Of a stretch of 64,000 bases of DNA, positions 18,537 to 27,843 are shown piece by piece (the first letter of the stretch is position 1; each line of letters opens with the position of its first letter). A program made the position numbers and the translations under genes. The notes below the pieces were generated by a model. That model was not told where the DNA came from and made no database searches. It worked only from the letters and a program-made list of their open reading frames with translations. Source of the stretch: Marinobacterium stanieri (lineage in GTDB: Bacteria; Pseudomonadota; Gammaproteobacteria; Pseudomonadales; Balneatricaceae); the NCBI RefSeq assembly GCF_900155945.1, contig NZ_FTMN01000002.1:472981-536980 (forward strand). Direction: 5' to 3'.

Positions 18537-19285
18537 GCTACCACCTTCGCTTCGTTACGCAGTTTGTCCACCAGCTCTTCAACGGAGCCAACCTTGATAC
18601 CTGCCTGACGCTCTGCCGGCGGTTCAACGCTCAGCAGTTCGGCACCTGCAGACAGCTGGGCACCCAGCTCATCCGGGGTTTTCACATCCAGGGGTTTCTT
18701 CTTCGCCTTCATGATATTGGGCAAAGAGGCGTAACGCGGTTCGTTCAAACGCAGGTCGGTGGTAACCACGGCCGGCAGCTTCAGGCTCAGGGTCTGCAGA
18801 CCACCGTCAATTTCACGGGTCACTTTCAGGGACTCGCCTTCAACCACGACTTCAGACGCGAAGGTCGCCTGCGGGCGGTCCATCAGCGCTGCCAGCATCT
18901 GGCCGGTCTGGTTGTTGTCGGAGTCGATCGCCTGTTTGCCCAGCAGGATCAGGTCAGCGGACTCTTCTTCCGCCACTTTCTGCAGGATACGGGCCACGGA
19001 CAGGGAGTCCAGCTGATCCTGAGCATCAACCTGAATGGCACGATCAGCACCCAGTGCCAGTGCGGTACGCAGCTGCTCCTGGCAGGGCTTGCTGCCGATA
19101 GACACCACCACCACTTCCGTAGCGGTGCCAGCTTCTTTCAGGCGCACGGCCTCTTCAACAGCGATTTCACAGAAGGGGTTCAGGGCCATTTTCACATTGG
19201 CCAGATCCACATCGGTTTTGTCGGATTTAACACGCACTTTGACGTTGTAGTCGATTACGCGCTTAACGGCTACGAGTACTTTCAT
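18533..19285 (-). CDS. etfB: Electron transfer flavoprotein beta subunit
   Basis: 250 residues from ATG 19285 ([20 protein letters not shown]), the conserved EtfB N-terminus; an upstream in-frame ATG would add 15 unlikely residues. AMP-binding features include [30 protein letters not shown] and [19 protein letters not shown]. It partners EtfA, overlapping it by 4 bases. The acyl-CoA ligase gene lies 74 bases upstream on the same strand, so the three may share a transcript. Confidence 0.97.
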   Translation of the reverse strand: MKVLVAVKRVIDYNVKVRVKSDKTDVDLANVKMALNPFCEIAVEEAVRLKEAGTATEVVVVSIGSKPCQEQLRTALALGADRAIQVDAQDQLDSLSVARILQKVAEEESADLILLGKQAIDSDNNQTGQMLAALMDRPQATFASEVVVEGESLKVTREIDGGLQTLSLKLPAVVTTDLRLNEPRYASLPNIMKAKKKPLDVKTPDELGAQLSAGAELLSVEPPAERQAGIKVGSVEELVDKLRNEAKVVA

Positions 19286-19359
19286 AGGTACACCTTTTTG
19301 TTGTTCTGCTCGACTGGATGGGAGGCACATCGGCCTCCCGGCGGATCAGGGCTGAAAGA

Positions 19360-21012
19360 TCAGGCTGTTTCCGCTTCTTCAGCCGCCTGCTTACGCAGGA
19401 GGAATCGCTGGATCTTGCCGCTTGAAGTCTTCGGCAAGTCGGTTACAAATTCGATTTCACGCGGGAAAGCGTGAGTGGACAGTCGGTTGCGTACATGCTG
19501 CTGCAGGGTTTCTGCCAGCGCCTCATCGGCATCGAACTGCGGATGGGTCACCACATAGGCCTTAACGATGGCACCACGCTTGTCATCCGGCTTGCCGACT
19601 ACGGCGCTCTCGATAACGGCTTCATGCTCCAGCAGAGTGCTCTCCACATCGGCCGGGCCAATGCGGTAGCCGGCAGACGCGATAATGTCGTCATCACGGC
19701 CGGTGTAGGAGTGGGAACCATCGCCATTATTGATGACGATATCGCCGGTCAGGTAGTACTTGCCATGGAAGGGGCTCTTCTCTTCCCAGGTGTAGCCCTG
19801 GAAGAAGTACAGCGGCGAGTTGTCCATGTCCACGGCCAGTTCACCACTCTCTCCTTCAGCCACTTCATTGAAGTTGGCATCCAGAGCAACCAGGCGATAG
19901 CCCGGCAACTGATAGCCCATGCTGGCATCGCGGTGCTGATGCTCCAGCTCGTGGAAGTTGGCCGAAGTCATGCCGGTTTCGGTCTGACCATACTGGTCGC
20001 AGACGGTGCAATCGAATGCACGCTTCACCCAGGTCACGATTTCCGGGTTCAGAGGCTCACCGGCACTGCTGGCCACACGCAAGTCGATTTCCGGATAGTC
20101 TTTCAGCAGGGCATCGTTTGCCTTGAGCATACGATAGGCGGTCGGAGCCGCTGCCAGGTTGGTGATCTTGTAGGTGCGCAGGAATTCGAAGGTGTTTTCA
20201 GCGGTAAAGCCGGCTTCGTTGAAGTGCGTCGTGCAACCCAGCAGCAGCGGACCCACAACGGCGTAGTAGAGGCCGTAAGCCCAACCCGGGTCAGCCACAT
20301 TCCAGAAGTTGTCGGTATCGCGCAGACCGATGGCATAACGCATGTATACGTAGAACGCCGGCAGCGCCTTGGCCGGGATGGTGACACCCTTGGATTTGCC
20401 GGTGGTGCCTGAGGTAAACATCTGCAGGAACGGGTCTTCCGCGCCAATCTTGACCGGCTCGAACTGGTCAGACTGCTGATCCAGCGTGGCGTAGAACAGG
20501 TTGTCCGCTTCAGCGGCCAGCTCATGACCGGCATCCGCCACCAGCATGGTTTCCGGCAGGCCGTTCACGTCTTTCAGTTTGGCCCACTGGTCCGGGTTGG
20601 TAATGATCAGCTTGGTCTGTGCCTTCTGTACACGGTACTCAATCGCACCCGGGCCAAACGCCGTAAACATCGGCTGATACACGGCACCGGCACGCAGTGC
20701 CCCCAGTACCGCAATCAACAATTCAGGGGTACGGGTCAGCAGGGCCGAAATTCGGTCGCCCTTGCCAATACCACGTGACTGGAGGAAGTTGGCGAACTGA
20801 GCGGAACGCTGCATCAGTTCTCGGAAGGTCATTTCACCACTGTCGCCATTGGCCAGTTCGTAGCGCAATGCAACCTTGACGGGGTCTTCGGCCCAGCGAT
20901 CGCAGATCTCCTCACAGACGTTGAGGCCCGCGTTAAAATCGCCCACGAAGTTCTGTATGATCGACTCCGGCGTGAAGTCCTTGATGAAATCGTTGTAGCT
21001 GATCTTGTCCAT
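19360..21012 (-). CDS. AMP-forming acyl-CoA synthetase (medium-chain/ACSM-like)
   Basis: 550 residues. It activates a carboxylic acid to an acyl-CoA through an acyl-adenylate. Visible motifs: P-loop FTSGTTGKSKGV, the YGQTETG motif, YYLTGD, the hinge YTGRDDDIIASAGYRIGP, and the catalytic-Lys motif PKTSSGKIQR near the C-terminus, so the enzyme should be active. Overall it resembles medium-chain/xenobiotic ACSM-type and acetoacetyl-like ligases more than acetyl-CoA synthetase, but the acid cannot be named. It is followed by etfB-etfA, fitting beta-oxidation-like use of the acyl-CoA, and faces an AraC-type regulator across a 235-base divergent promoter region. Confidence 0.92.
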   Translation of the reverse strand: MDKISYNDFIKDFTPESIIQNFVGDFNAGLNVCEEICDRWAEDPVKVALRYELANGDSGEMTFRELMQRSAQFANFLQSRGIGKGDRISALLTRTPELLIAVLGALRAGAVYQPMFTAFGPGAIEYRVQKAQTKLIITNPDQWAKLKDVNGLPETMLVADAGHELAAEADNLFYATLDQQSDQFEPVKIGAEDPFLQMFTSGTTGKSKGVTIPAKALPAFYVYMRYAIGLRDTDNFWNVADPGWAYGLYYAVVGPLLLGCTTHFNEAGFTAENTFEFLRTYKITNLAAAPTAYRMLKANDALLKDYPEIDLRVASSAGEPLNPEIVTWVKRAFDCTVCDQYGQTETGMTSANFHELEHQHRDASMGYQLPGYRLVALDANFNEVAEGESGELAVDMDNSPLYFFQGYTWEEKSPFHGKYYLTGDIVINNGDGSHSYTGRDDDIIASAGYRIGPADVESTLLEHEAVIESAVVGKPDDKRGAIVKAYVVTHPQFDADEALAETLQQHVRNRLSTHAFPREIEFVTDLPKTSSGKIQRFLLRKQAAEEAETA

Positions 21013-21247
21013 ACTGAAACCTGTTTATTGTTGTAATGCGGCTGCCCACTGAAGGGGGTCCATGCATAGGCGCTCTAGAAACAAGGGTTTTCCCTTACTT
21101 GCAGTATGAAAGCAGGTTAATGGATAGGCCGGTGACAACAGAATGACAACTTCCAACAGATAAATTGACAATTTTTGCACGCGATTCACGCTTGCCCGTT
21201 CACCGCCGGCATCGCGGTTTCGGGTTGGCTGGAGCCCTGTTTCAAGC

Positions 21248-22252
21248 ATGAAAAACCTGACCTTTTCATCCCATTACGCACGCGCCATGCTGCACGGCCC
21301 TGAGGTCAAGGGCATGGATATAGCGGCATTGCTGGCGGACTGTGATATCGATTCCAAGGTGATCGCCCAGCCCAAGGCACGTATCCGCAAGGGGCAATTC
21401 ATTCGCCTGTTTCGCGCTATCTGGCGCGAGCTGGATGACGAGTTCATGGGACGAACAAGTCAGCCCTGCAAGGTAGGACATTTTCATCTGATGGGGTCGC
21501 TGGTGGTGCACAGCAGCAACCTGCAGGAAGTGATTGAACAAAGCATCCGCTGCTACAGCCTGTTCTCGGAAGATATCGAGATCAGGCTGAATCTGGACGG
21601 CGACGAAGCGGAGTTGAGCCTGACTCACCAGCACCCTGAGCTGGACCCGGACAACTTTCTGGTGGAGTGGCTATTGATGGTCTGGCACCGGCTGATAGGC
21701 TGGTTGATCGGCCGTAAAATCGTGCTCAGCCATGCAAGTTTTACCCACCCGTTGCCACTGCATTTTGATGAATATCGCTTCATCTATCCCTGCAAGTGCC
21801 TGTTCGAGCAGCCTCGCACCAGCATCTTCTTCAGCAAAAACTATCTCAGCATGCCGGTGACACGCACCTCCAAAGAGCTGGACGAATTTATCATCTGCTC
21901 GCCGCGTGACCTGCTGATCTGGACCGATGAGGACGACAGCCTGAGCACACGTGTGCGCGGCATGCTGGAAACTTTTGACGAAGGCGGCCTGCCGAATCTG
22001 GACTGGGTGTCCGAGCAGCTGCACACCACCTCCTATACCCTGTCACGCAAGTTGAAGGCGGAGGGCACTTCCTATCAGGCGATCAAGGATAACCTGCGCC
22101 GAGACCAGGCGATCATGATGCTGACCCGCCAGAACCTCAGCATTGGTGACATTTCCAGCCAATTGGGCTTTGCCGAACCCGGCGCCTTCTCACGTGCTTT
22201 CAAGCACTGGACCGGCGTCAGTCCGCTGGCGTATCGAAAGCAGGAAGCCTGA
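21248..22252 (+). CDS. AraC-family regulator with arabinose-type N-terminal domain
   Basis: 334 residues of the OruR/ArgR-like AraC class: an N-terminal ligand domain (residues about 20-200, with VGHFHLMGSLVVHSSNLQEVIEQSIRCY) and a C-terminal HTH_18 (about 235-330, with SYLTSRKLKAEG-like TSYTLSRKLKAEGTSYQAIKD and SIGDISSQLGFAEPGAFSRAFKHWTGVSPLAYR). This class typically activates a neighbouring catabolic gene in response to its substrate. It diverges from the acyl-CoA ligase/etfBA run, which is the likely target. Its 3' end overlaps the convergent GntR gene by 35 bases. Confidence 0.92.
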   Translation: MKNLTFSSHYARAMLHGPEVKGMDIAALLADCDIDSKVIAQPKARIRKGQFIRLFRAIWRELDDEFMGRTSQPCKVGHFHLMGSLVVHSSNLQEVIEQSIRCYSLFSEDIEIRLNLDGDEAELSLTHQHPELDPDNFLVEWLLMVWHRLIGWLIGRKIVLSHASFTHPLPLHFDEYRFIYPCKCLFEQPRTSIFFSKNYLSMPVTRTSKELDEFIICSPRDLLIWTDEDDSLSTRVRGMLETFDEGGLPNLDWVSEQLHTTSYTLSRKLKAEGTSYQAIKDNLRRDQAIMMLTRQNLSIGDISSQLGFAEPGAFSRAFKHWTGVSPLAYRKQEA

Positions 22253-23198
22253 GGGTCAGGCCTGCTTTGCGTACCAGCTGTTCCAGTTCCTGACGCGAGA
22301 GCCGCGCCACTTCCGAATAGGTATGGCGCATCACGCGGATATCGTTTTCCAGCAACGCCCGCAGCAGTTCGGATGCCTCCCGGTTACGCCCCTGCAGCAG
22401 TGCTTCCAGAATGGCCATGCGCCGCCGGCACGCTTTCTCCACCGAGGTATGCAGCTGCATCGACAGCAGGTCCGAGGGCTTTCGCAGCCGGTTCTGCTGC
22501 TTCATCATCGCAACAAGGAAACGGTTGCCCGAGCAGTGCATCAGCAACTCATGAAAGTCCGCACTCAGGGCAAACAGTTGCGCTGCAGGTACCTGTTCAG
22601 GTTGTGCAATGGCCTGTTGGTGACGTTCAAGCAGCGCCTCAACTGACTCCGTATCCAGCGTCCACTCCGGCTCCAACAAGGCGGCCGGTTCCATCATCAA
22701 GCGGCAGCGGTAGCTCTCATAATGGCTTTGGGCATTATTCAGGTTGTCACTCAACAGCCATTTATAGCCTTTGCCCGGCTGAACAATGCCGTCTACTTCC
22801 AGCTGCACCAGCAAGCGTTGCACTTCAGAGCGGCTGGCACCATAGCGCTGCTGCAGCTCCCGCTCGGAAAACGCTGCAGGCAGCTCCGACAGAAAACGGT
22901 CTATGAGAAACGCCATATACAGATCTTGAGGGTCGCTTTCATCCAGGTTTTCCTCAAACAGACTCAGCTCACTGGCCGGCACCCGCAACTCCACGCCTCG
23001 ATAGGGCAAAGACTCCACCCAGCCCTGCTGTTCCAGCAATCCCAGCGCCGCCCGTATGGGCGAACGTGACACCTGAAACTGATCTGCCAGCGCCGACTCC
23101 CTCAGTCTGAATCCCTGGGGTGCGCCCTGCTGCTTCAGCCATTGCACGATCTGATCGGCCAACCTGGCCTGAAGTGCGGTTACTGCCTTCTGAACCAT
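22218..23198 (-). CDS. GntR/FadR-type regulator with a duplicated winged helix
   Basis: 326 residues, longer than the usual 220-250. Residues 1-72 form a standard GntR winged helix (RLRESALADQFQVSRSPIRAALGLLEQQGWVESLPYRGVEL). Residues about 93-150 form a second winged-helix-like segment (FSERELQQRYGASRSEVQRLLVQLEVDGIVQPGKGY). The C-terminal part (about 155-310) is an FCD effector domain with DFHELLMHCSGN. It is divergent from the IutA-type receptor gene across 171 bases that contain repeated GTATTT/AAAATAC motifs, so it may co-regulate the receptor with Fur. The C-terminus overlaps the AraC gene tail by 35 bases. Confidence 0.9.
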   Translation of the reverse strand: MVQKAVTALQARLADQIVQWLKQQGAPQGFRLRESALADQFQVSRSPIRAALGLLEQQGWVESLPYRGVELRVPASELSLFEENLDESDPQDLYMAFLIDRFLSELPAAFSERELQQRYGASRSEVQRLLVQLEVDGIVQPGKGYKWLLSDNLNNAQSHYESYRCRLMMEPAALLEPEWTLDTESVEALLERHQQAIAQPEQVPAAQLFALSADFHELLMHCSGNRFLVAMMKQQNRLRKPSDLLSMQLHTSVEKACRRRMAILEALLQGRNREASELLRALLENDIRVMRHTYSEVARLSRQELEQLVRKAGLTLRLPAFDTPAD

Positions 23199-23267
23199 AA
23201 CGCCCGTTAATTCCCTTCAACACCAAAGGCATAAGGGTACTGCCTGTTCCCTGAAAACACCAAAATT

Positions 23268-23336
23268 GTATTTCATCAACCAAAATACCATTGATAACAA
23301 TTCTCATTGCGTATAGTATTTTCACATCCAAAATAC
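23268..23336 (+). promoter_or_regulatory. Candidate GntR operators and Fur box before the IutA-type receptor
   Basis: TGATAACAATTCTCA (23292-23306) is a good 7-1-7 Fur box. It is flanked by two copies of an inverted repeat: GTATTT-N9-AAATAC (23268-23288) and GTATTTT-N7-AAAATAC (23316-23336). The repeated palindrome next to a divergent GntR gene makes it a candidate operator for that regulator. Confidence 0.6.
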
Positions 23337-23369
23337 AAAACCACTTTCATCCGCCAAAGGAGTTGCTCC

Positions 23370-25541
23370 GTGCCCTCTCCCCTACTGACGTTTCGCAAAT
23401 CACTGATATCCGTTGCCATTGGTCTGGCCAGTACCCAGGCACTTGCCGCTGAAGCTGATCTGAACACGACCGTCATTACGGCCAACCGAGCTGCGACCAG
23501 TATTGCTGATATCCCGGCCACCGTACGTGTGATCGAAGCCGAGCAGATCCAGCAGCAGATGCGCGGCGGCAGTGATTTCAAGGATGCCTTGGCGCAGCTG
23601 ATCCCCAGCCTGGATGCCGGCAGTCAGGGGCGGACCAACTATGGTCAGTACATGCGCGGACGCTCCATTCTGGTCATGATCGACGGGGTGTCACTCATCT
23701 CCAGCCGCAGCGTGAGCCGTCAGTTCGAGTCTATCGACCCGTTCAACATTGCCCGCATTGAAGTGATCTCCGGCGCCAGCTCCGTCTACGGTGGCGGTGG
23801 TACGGGCGGTGTCATCAACATTATTACGCGCAAGGGCACACCGGGCGAACCCCGCTTCGATCTGGAAACCGGCGTGAAGAGTGGCTTCCACAGTGACGAT
23901 CTGGACAGTCAGCTGGCAGGTGCCGTCAGTGGCGGCAATGACCGCATGGACTATAGGATTTCTGCCTCACTGCGCAAAACCGGCGCCTTCTACAACACTG
24001 AGGATGAAGAGATCCTGCAGGACATCACCCAGACCTCGTCCCAGTATGGCGATCAGGTCGACCTGATGGCCAACACTGGCATCCAGCTGGATGACGAACA
24101 GCACCTTCAGTTGACGGCCCAGTATTTCAAGAACGAACAGGATGCTGACCGCTTCTCCTACTTCGGCCCCAACTATGCCGGCTTCACCGACCCGTCACAG
24201 GTATCCGTAGAGGATGGGCTGCAACTGGATGACCAGCCGGAAACCGAGCGCAAGTTGCTGAACCTGCAATACGCCAATGATGACCTGATGGGCCAGCAGC
24301 TGTTGGTGCAGGGGTTCTATCGCAGCGAAGCACTGCAGTTCTACCCCTTCCCGCGTGCGGCAAGCCAGACTGTCAGCGCCTCCAATCAGGAAACCGAAGT
24401 CTATGGCCTCAAGGCTGTTATGGTCAGCCAGCTGAGTGCGGATACCTCACTCACCTACGGTGCCGACCTGAGCCGGGAAACCTTCGACAGTCGCCAGCAG
24501 TATTATAATTTTGCCGATGCCGCAGCCAGCGGTGGCCTGGTCTACAACCCCGATGTCAGCACTGGTCGCTACCCCGGCGTTGAAATCGATGAGATGGCGC
24601 TGTTCTTGCAAGCCAACAGCCAGGTGACTGATCAGCTGACCCTGAACGGTGGTCTGCGTTATCAGTATGCCAATGCCAAGATCGACGACTTTGTCGATAC
24701 CGACCAGCAGTACCTGGTCGCCACTGGTCAGCTGCCCTATGCCGACGCCGTGCCGGGCGGTGAAGCCGATTACAACACCACCCTGTTCAACCTGGGCGCG
24801 GTCTACTCACTGACCCCGGAACACCAGCTTTATGCCAATTTCTCACAAGGCTTTGAAGTGCCGGACCCGGCCAAATATTACGGCTACGGCAACTACGATG
24901 GCAGCAACCTGATCTCCGGCATCAACGTGGCGGACAACAAGGCAGACGCCCTCAAGACCGACTCCTACGAACTGGGCTGGCGTTATGACGATGGTCAGCT
25001 GCGCACCCAGCTGTCGGCCTACTACTCCATTTCCGACAAGCGCATCAGCAACAGCAGCCGCAACCTGTCCGTGAGCGTGCTGGATGAGAAAAAACGCATC
25101 TACGGCCTGGAAGCCATCGCCGACTATCGCATCAACAGCAACTGGGCACTGGGTGCCAACCTGCACCTGGTCGAGCCCGAGAAAAAAGGCGACGGCTGGC
25201 AGGCACTGGAAGCCTACTATGCCAGTACCCACAAGCTGGGCGCACATGTGGACTGGAACCAGGGCCCGCTGAACCTGCGTCTGCAAGGGATGAAAGTCTA
25301 TGACTACAAGGATGATGCCGGTCGCGAACTGGACGGCTACACCCTGTTTGATCTGGTGGGCGGCTATGACCTGCCGGTGGGCAACCTGAGCTTTGGCATC
25401 AACAACCTGTTCGATACCGACTACCAGACCCTGTGGAGCCAGAAAGCCCAGATGCTTTACGCCGGCCTGACTTCACCGGCGGTCGTAACCTTCGAAGGTC
25501 GGGGCCGCACCTTGGGACTGAGCTACGCGGTTCAGTTCTAA
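23370..25541 (+). CDS. iutA: TonB-dependent ferric-aerobactin-type receptor
   Basis: 723 residues from GTG 23370, chosen for AAAGGAG 8 bases upstream and a good signal peptide ending ALAAEA. The plug domain follows IutA closely: a TonB-box-like segment (NTTVITANR), GGSDFKDALAQLIPSLDAGSQGRTNYGQ, MRGRSILVMIDGV, RSVSRQFESIDPFNIARIEVISGASSVYGGGGTGGVINII. The rest is a 22-strand barrel that ends in Phe (SYAVQF), as outer-membrane proteins do. IutA imports ferric aerobactin and related hydroxamate-citrate siderophores. No iucABCD biosynthesis genes lie in the window, so uptake of a foreign siderophore is possible. A Fur box lies upstream, and a GntR regulator is divergent. Confidence 0.93.
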   Translation: MPSPLLTFRKSLISVAIGLASTQALAAEADLNTTVITANRAATSIADIPATVRVIEAEQIQQQMRGGSDFKDALAQLIPSLDAGSQGRTNYGQYMRGRSILVMIDGVSLISSRSVSRQFESIDPFNIARIEVISGASSVYGGGGTGGVINIITRKGTPGEPRFDLETGVKSGFHSDDLDSQLAGAVSGGNDRMDYRISASLRKTGAFYNTEDEEILQDITQTSSQYGDQVDLMANTGIQLDDEQHLQLTAQYFKNEQDADRFSYFGPNYAGFTDPSQVSVEDGLQLDDQPETERKLLNLQYANDDLMGQQLLVQGFYRSEALQFYPFPRAASQTVSASNQETEVYGLKAVMVSQLSADTSLTYGADLSRETFDSRQQYYNFADAAASGGLVYNPDVSTGRYPGVEIDEMALFLQANSQVTDQLTLNGGLRYQYANAKIDDFVDTDQQYLVATGQLPYADAVPGGEADYNTTLFNLGAVYSLTPEHQLYANFSQGFEVPDPAKYYGYGNYDGSNLISGINVADNKADALKTDSYELGWRYDDGQLRTQLSAYYSISDKRISNSSRNLSVSVLDEKKRIYGLEAIADYRINSNWALGANLHLVEPEKKGDGWQALEAYYASTHKLGAHVDWNQGPLNLRLQGMKVYDYKDDAGRELDGYTLFDLVGGYDLPVGNLSFGINNLFDTDYQTLWSQKAQMLYAGLTSPAVVTFEGRGRTLGLSYAVQF

Positions 25542-25548
25542 CAGCCCG

Positions 25549-26505
25549 CTAAACATCTGTAACTTGCCCGCCCTTGCGCCTGAAGGCGGAGGGCGGCATC
25601 CCCTTGATACGCACAAAAGCACGCCGCATACGTTCAGCATCCTGAAACCCGCATCGGTTAGCGATGACCTGTATCGAGTCCTGCCCACTTTCCAGATAGC
25701 TGCTGGCTGCTTCAACCCTGAGTCGCTCGACCGCACGCGCGGGCGTCGTACCCACTTCAGCGGTAAACAAACGACTGAAATGGCGCGGACTCATGCACAT
25801 CCAGTGCGCCAGATCCTCAACCTGCAGAGGGTCGCGCAAATGGCTGCGGATATGATCCAGTAAGGGTGCAAAGCGACTGTCGGGCGCAGCCAGATCCAGC
25901 AGTTCGGAAAACTGTGACTGACCACCTGGACGCCGGTAGTACACCACCAATTGCCGAGCAACCTGACGTGCGACAGCCTCTCCCAGATCCTGGGTAATCA
26001 GGGCCAGCGCAAGATCAATCCCGGCACTGACGCCGGCCGAAGTCCAGACCGGACCGTCATTGACAAAAATCCGGTCCGGCTCCAGCCGTACCTGAGGAAA
26101 GCGACGACAGAAATCCGCACTGCGATTCCAGTGAGTGGTCGCTCTGCGCCCATCCAGCACACCGGCGGCTCCCAACAGGAAAGCACCCGAGCACACGCTG
26201 GTCATGCGCCTTGCAGTGCCAGATCGCGCCCGCATCCAGCCCAGTGTCTGCTCACACTCAGCCGCCGAGTACACGCCCCAGCCTCCCACCGCCATCAGCG
26301 TATCCACCTCTCCCGCTTCCTGACATGAGCTGGTTAGCAGGCTGACACCTGACGAGCTGGCGATCAGTCCGCCGTCAAGGCTAACCAGCCTGAGGTCATA
26401 ACTGCCTGGTACCAGCCTGTTGGCGGCCTCGAAAGCAGCAACAGGCCCGGATGCATCCAGCAACTGGAAATCAGCAAACACAAAAACGGCAATAATATGA
26501 GGCAT
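25549..26505 (-). CDS. GlxA-type transcriptional regulator (DJ-1/PfpI plus AraC HTH)
   Basis: 318 residues. The N-terminal DJ-1/PfpI-like domain (about 1-185) has the nucleophile-elbow cysteine in TSVCSGAFLLGAAGVLDGRRATTHW and the conserved VWTSAGVSAGIDLALAL. The C-terminal AraC HTH (about 215-315) includes MSPRHFSRLFTAEVGTTPA and IANRCGFQDAERMRRAFVRIKGMPPSAFRR. These regulators usually activate a neighbouring metabolic or transport gene. Here the divergent MFS carrier, 85 bases away, is the natural target. The stop lies 7 bases from the stop of the convergent receptor gene. Confidence 0.92.
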   Translation of the reverse strand: MPHIIAVFVFADFQLLDASGPVAAFEAANRLVPGSYDLRLVSLDGGLIASSSGVSLLTSSCQEAGEVDTLMAVGGWGVYSAAECEQTLGWMRARSGTARRMTSVCSGAFLLGAAGVLDGRRATTHWNRSADFCRRFPQVRLEPDRIFVNDGPVWTSAGVSAGIDLALALITQDLGEAVARQVARQLVVYYRRPGGQSQFSELLDLAAPDSRFAPLLDHIRSHLRDPLQVEDLAHWMCMSPRHFSRLFTAEVGTTPARAVERLRVEAASSYLESGQDSIQVIANRCGFQDAERMRRAFVRIKGMPPSAFRRKGGQVTDV

Positions 26506-26590
26506 GGCACAAATAGTGGGAAGCTAGTCATTCAGGACAGATTCTAGTCATGCATGATCAGGCCAACAACGTTTACCGAGATTTTGACTC

Positions 26591-27787
26591 ATGAATCGGA
26601 ATGTCTTACTGCTAACCCTCTGCCAGGCCACTATGATGACCAGCGTGAGCCTGGTGCTGTCATCTTCTGCGCTGATTGGCGCTCAACTGTCTCCCGGCCC
26701 GGAACTGGCGACCCTGCCACTGGCGATCCAGTATCTGGCCACCTTGCTGATGCTGTTCCCGCTTGCCTGGTGCATGCAGCGTCTCGGAGCCAGAACCACT
26801 TTTGTATGCAGCGCACTGGCCGGTGCTCTGGGCCTGTTTATGGCAGCAGCAGGGATTTATCTGGAGAGTTTCTTCCTGTTTGCGGTATCCGGCCTGCTGA
26901 TCGGAATCTTCAACGGCGCTGGACAGTACTACCGGTTTGCGGCCGCAGATGCCGTTGCCATCGAGCACAAAAGCCTGGCGATTTCCCTCACACTGAGCGG
27001 CGGACTCCTCGCTGCGCTGCTGGGCCCCAACCTGGCGCTCTGGAGCCGTGATGCTCTGGGACCGGATTTCTTTGCCAGCTTTCTTATACTGGCCATCATC
27101 GCCACATCCTCAGCCCTGCTGGCCGGCGCACTTCGTTTGCCGGATCAGAACAGTAGCGAGCCGTCGGACAAAAGCTCATCCAGAGATTCCCTCTCACGTG
27201 CATCACTGCTGAAAAACCCGGGTATCCTGATTGCCATTCTGGCAGCGGTGGGCAGCTATGCGGTTATGAACCTGCTGATGTCCGCCACGCCCCTGGCGAT
27301 GATGCATTGCGGTTTCGGCTTTGATGACACAGCCTGGGTCATCCAATGGCACCTGGTCGCCATGTTCGCCCCTTCCTTTTTCACCGGACAGCTGATTCAA
27401 CGCTTCGGCTGCATTCCCGTAATGCTACTGGGCTGCATGCTGAGCTTCGGCAGTATCGGCATTGGCATCCTTGGGGTTGAACTGATCCATTTCGAGGCGG
27501 CACTGGTGTTACTGGGGCTGGGCTGGAACCTTCTCTATATCGGTGCCTCATCACTGCTGGTTGAGCACTGCCACCCAACTGACAGCCACCGAGCAAGAGC
27601 ACTCAATAATACGCTGGTATTTACCGGCGTAACCGGCGCCACCCTGATTTCCGGCAGCTTGGCAAGCACCATGAGCTGGGCGGCCATTAACCTGTATGCC
27701 GCCCTGCCCGTGTTGCTGATAATGGTTGGACTGCTCTTATTTCGACTGCAGACCCGCGCCTGCCCGTCAGCTATTCGCGCAAGTTAG
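26591..27787 (+). CDS. MFS transporter
   Basis: 398 residues with about 12 hydrophobic helices and no signal peptide. MFS features include the loop after helix 2 (CMQRLGARTTFVCSALAGA) and a charged central loop (SSEPSDKSSSRDSLSRAS) dividing two six-helix halves. The substrate cannot be deduced. Being divergent from a GlxA-type regulator and next to the iron-uptake block, it could export or import a siderophore-related or catabolic compound, but this is inference. A hairpin follows before the convergent HAD gene. Confidence 0.85.
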   Translation: MNRNVLLLTLCQATMMTSVSLVLSSSALIGAQLSPGPELATLPLAIQYLATLLMLFPLAWCMQRLGARTTFVCSALAGALGLFMAAAGIYLESFFLFAVSGLLIGIFNGAGQYYRFAAADAVAIEHKSLAISLTLSGGLLAALLGPNLALWSRDALGPDFFASFLILAIIATSSALLAGALRLPDQNSSEPSDKSSSRDSLSRASLLKNPGILIAILAAVGSYAVMNLLMSATPLAMMHCGFGFDDTAWVIQWHLVAMFAPSFFTGQLIQRFGCIPVMLLGCMLSFGSIGIGILGVELIHFEAALVLLGLGWNLLYIGASSLLVEHCHPTDSHRARALNNTLVFTGVTGATLISGSLASTMSWAAINLYAALPVLLIMVGLLLFRLQTRACPSAIRAS

Positions 27788-27803
27788 AACAATGTGTTGT
27801 GTT

Positions 27804-27840
27804 GGGAGAGCGCTGACCAGCCAGTACGGCCAGCGCTCCT
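27804..27840. terminator. Convergent hairpin between the MFS gene and the phosphatase operon
   Basis: AGCGCTG (27809-27815) and CAGCGCT (27831-27837) are perfectly complementary, extended by GGAG/CTCC, between the two converging genes. There is no T tract on the plus side, and on the minus side only a mixed one, so its terminator role is tentative. Confidence 0.45.
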
Positions 27841-27843
27841 GTC

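Noticed and set aside
17742..18608. 288-codon plus-strand open frame across etfA
   Set aside because: Antisense shadow of etfA, whose alignment to the family is complete.
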